This document shows positions 6,177 to 6,361 of a DNA stretch of 6,361 nt, one piece after another (the stretch's first letter is position 1; each line of letters begins with the position of its first letter). The notes beneath the pieces are model-generated. The model saw only the letters and a program-made list of their open reading frames with translations, did no database searches and had not been told where the DNA came from. The stretch covers positions 1-6,361 of the forward strand of contig JAFWYA010000003.1 of the NCBI GenBank assembly GCA_017517815.1, written 5' to 3'. The translations under genes were made by a program, and so were the position numbers. This stretch comes from Clostridia bacterium (GTDB lineage Bacteria > Bacillota_A > Clostridia > Christensenellales > Aristaeellaceae).

Positions 6177-6206
6177 CGCCATACGAACCCCTACAAGGGT
6201 CAGGCG
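6177..6206 (+). promoter_or_regulatory. Small stem-loop in the rpsU 5' leader
   Basis: CGCC (6177-6180) pairs with GGCG (6203-6206), and ACCC (6187-6190) pairs with GGGT (6197-6200) around the loop CTACAA, with an asymmetric internal loop between the stems. It lies wholly within the predicted leader and ends 9 bases before the ribosome binding site. Leaders of ribosomal protein genes often bind their own product, so an autoregulatory site is conceivable. The stems are short and nothing in the window confirms the role. Confidence 0.35.
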
Positions 6207-6215
6207 AGATGAGCG

Positions 6216-6233
6216 AGGGGAGGGATAACAGTG
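6216..6233 (+). promoter_or_regulatory. Purine-rich ribosome binding site and GTG start of rpsU
   Basis: AGGGGAGGG (6216-6224) lies 6 bases before GTG (6231-6233). GTG followed by TCCGAGGTACGC gives MSEVR, the usual S21 N-terminus, so the start is firm. An ATG at 6209 is out of frame with rpsU. Confidence 0.85.
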
Positions 6234-6361
6234 TCCGAGGTACGCATCCGCGAAAACGAATCCCTGGAAAGCGCTCTGAAGCGGTTCAAACGTCAATGTG
6301 CTCGCACAGGTGTTTTGGCAGAGGCTCGCAAGCGTGAGCATTATGAGAAGCCCAGCGTAAA
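6231..6361 (+). CDS. rpsU: 30S ribosomal protein S21 (bS21), 3'-truncated by window edge
   Basis: Small basic protein of the 30S subunit, located near the 3' end of 16S rRNA and the mRNA Shine-Dalgarno helix. The 43 codons in the window read [19 protein letters not shown], then an Arg/Lys-rich stretch with [17 protein letters not shown], which is the S21 family pattern; about 15 basic residues would remain beyond the edge. It is driven by its own strong promoter at 6137-6165 and has a GTG start with a very purine-rich ribosome binding site. In many Firmicutes rpsU follows this same group of genes and is followed by yqeY, which cannot be checked here. Confidence 0.96.
   Translation, partial: MSEVRIRENESLESALKRFKRQCARTGVLAEARKREHYEKPSV

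Noticed and set aside
6209..6337. An ATG at 6209 opening a frame ([11 protein letters not shown]...) that overlaps rpsU
   Set aside because: The sequence in the other frame matches S21 exactly and has the strong ribosome binding site; this frame gives an Arg-rich product with no family resemblance.

Overview
The window is a stretch of core chromosome from a GC-rich member of the Firmicutes, most likely class Clostridia. The evidence is the gene order (dnaK, dnaJ, prmA, rsmE, mtaB, HIT protein, rpsU, all on the + strand), strong GGAGG-type ribosome binding sites, a consensus sigma-A promoter, and protein sequences of Gram-positive type. The species cannot be told from the sequence alone. No mobile-element genes, CRISPR arrays, tRNAs or rRNAs were seen.

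Layout: the window opens inside dnaK (Hsp70), missing roughly its first 170 codons. A 259-base gap follows, filled by seven stem-loops. dnaJ (Hsp40) then begins at a TTG codon and ends at another hairpin. prmA, rsmE, mtaB and a HIT-family gene follow with gaps of 0, 12 and 29 bases, as expected of one transcript. After the HIT gene comes a 126-base gap with a clear promoter and a small leader hairpin. The window ends inside rpsU (ribosomal protein S21).

The genes form a protein-quality and translation cluster. DnaK and DnaJ fold proteins. PrmA methylates ribosomal protein L11, RsmE methylates 16S rRNA, MtaB thiomethylates tRNA next to the anticodon, and S21 is a small-subunit protein. The regulators usually found upstream (hrcA, grpE, CIRCE operator) would lie before base 1.

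The least ordinary part is the dnaK-dnaJ gap. Its seven hairpins form a mirror-symmetric 3+1+3 array centred near base 1405. The left and right arms are diverged inverted copies of each other, and a possible 17-codon reading frame with its own ribosome binding site lies over the central hairpin. I found no evidence for an undescribed multi-gene system; the hairpin array is the best candidate for something new.
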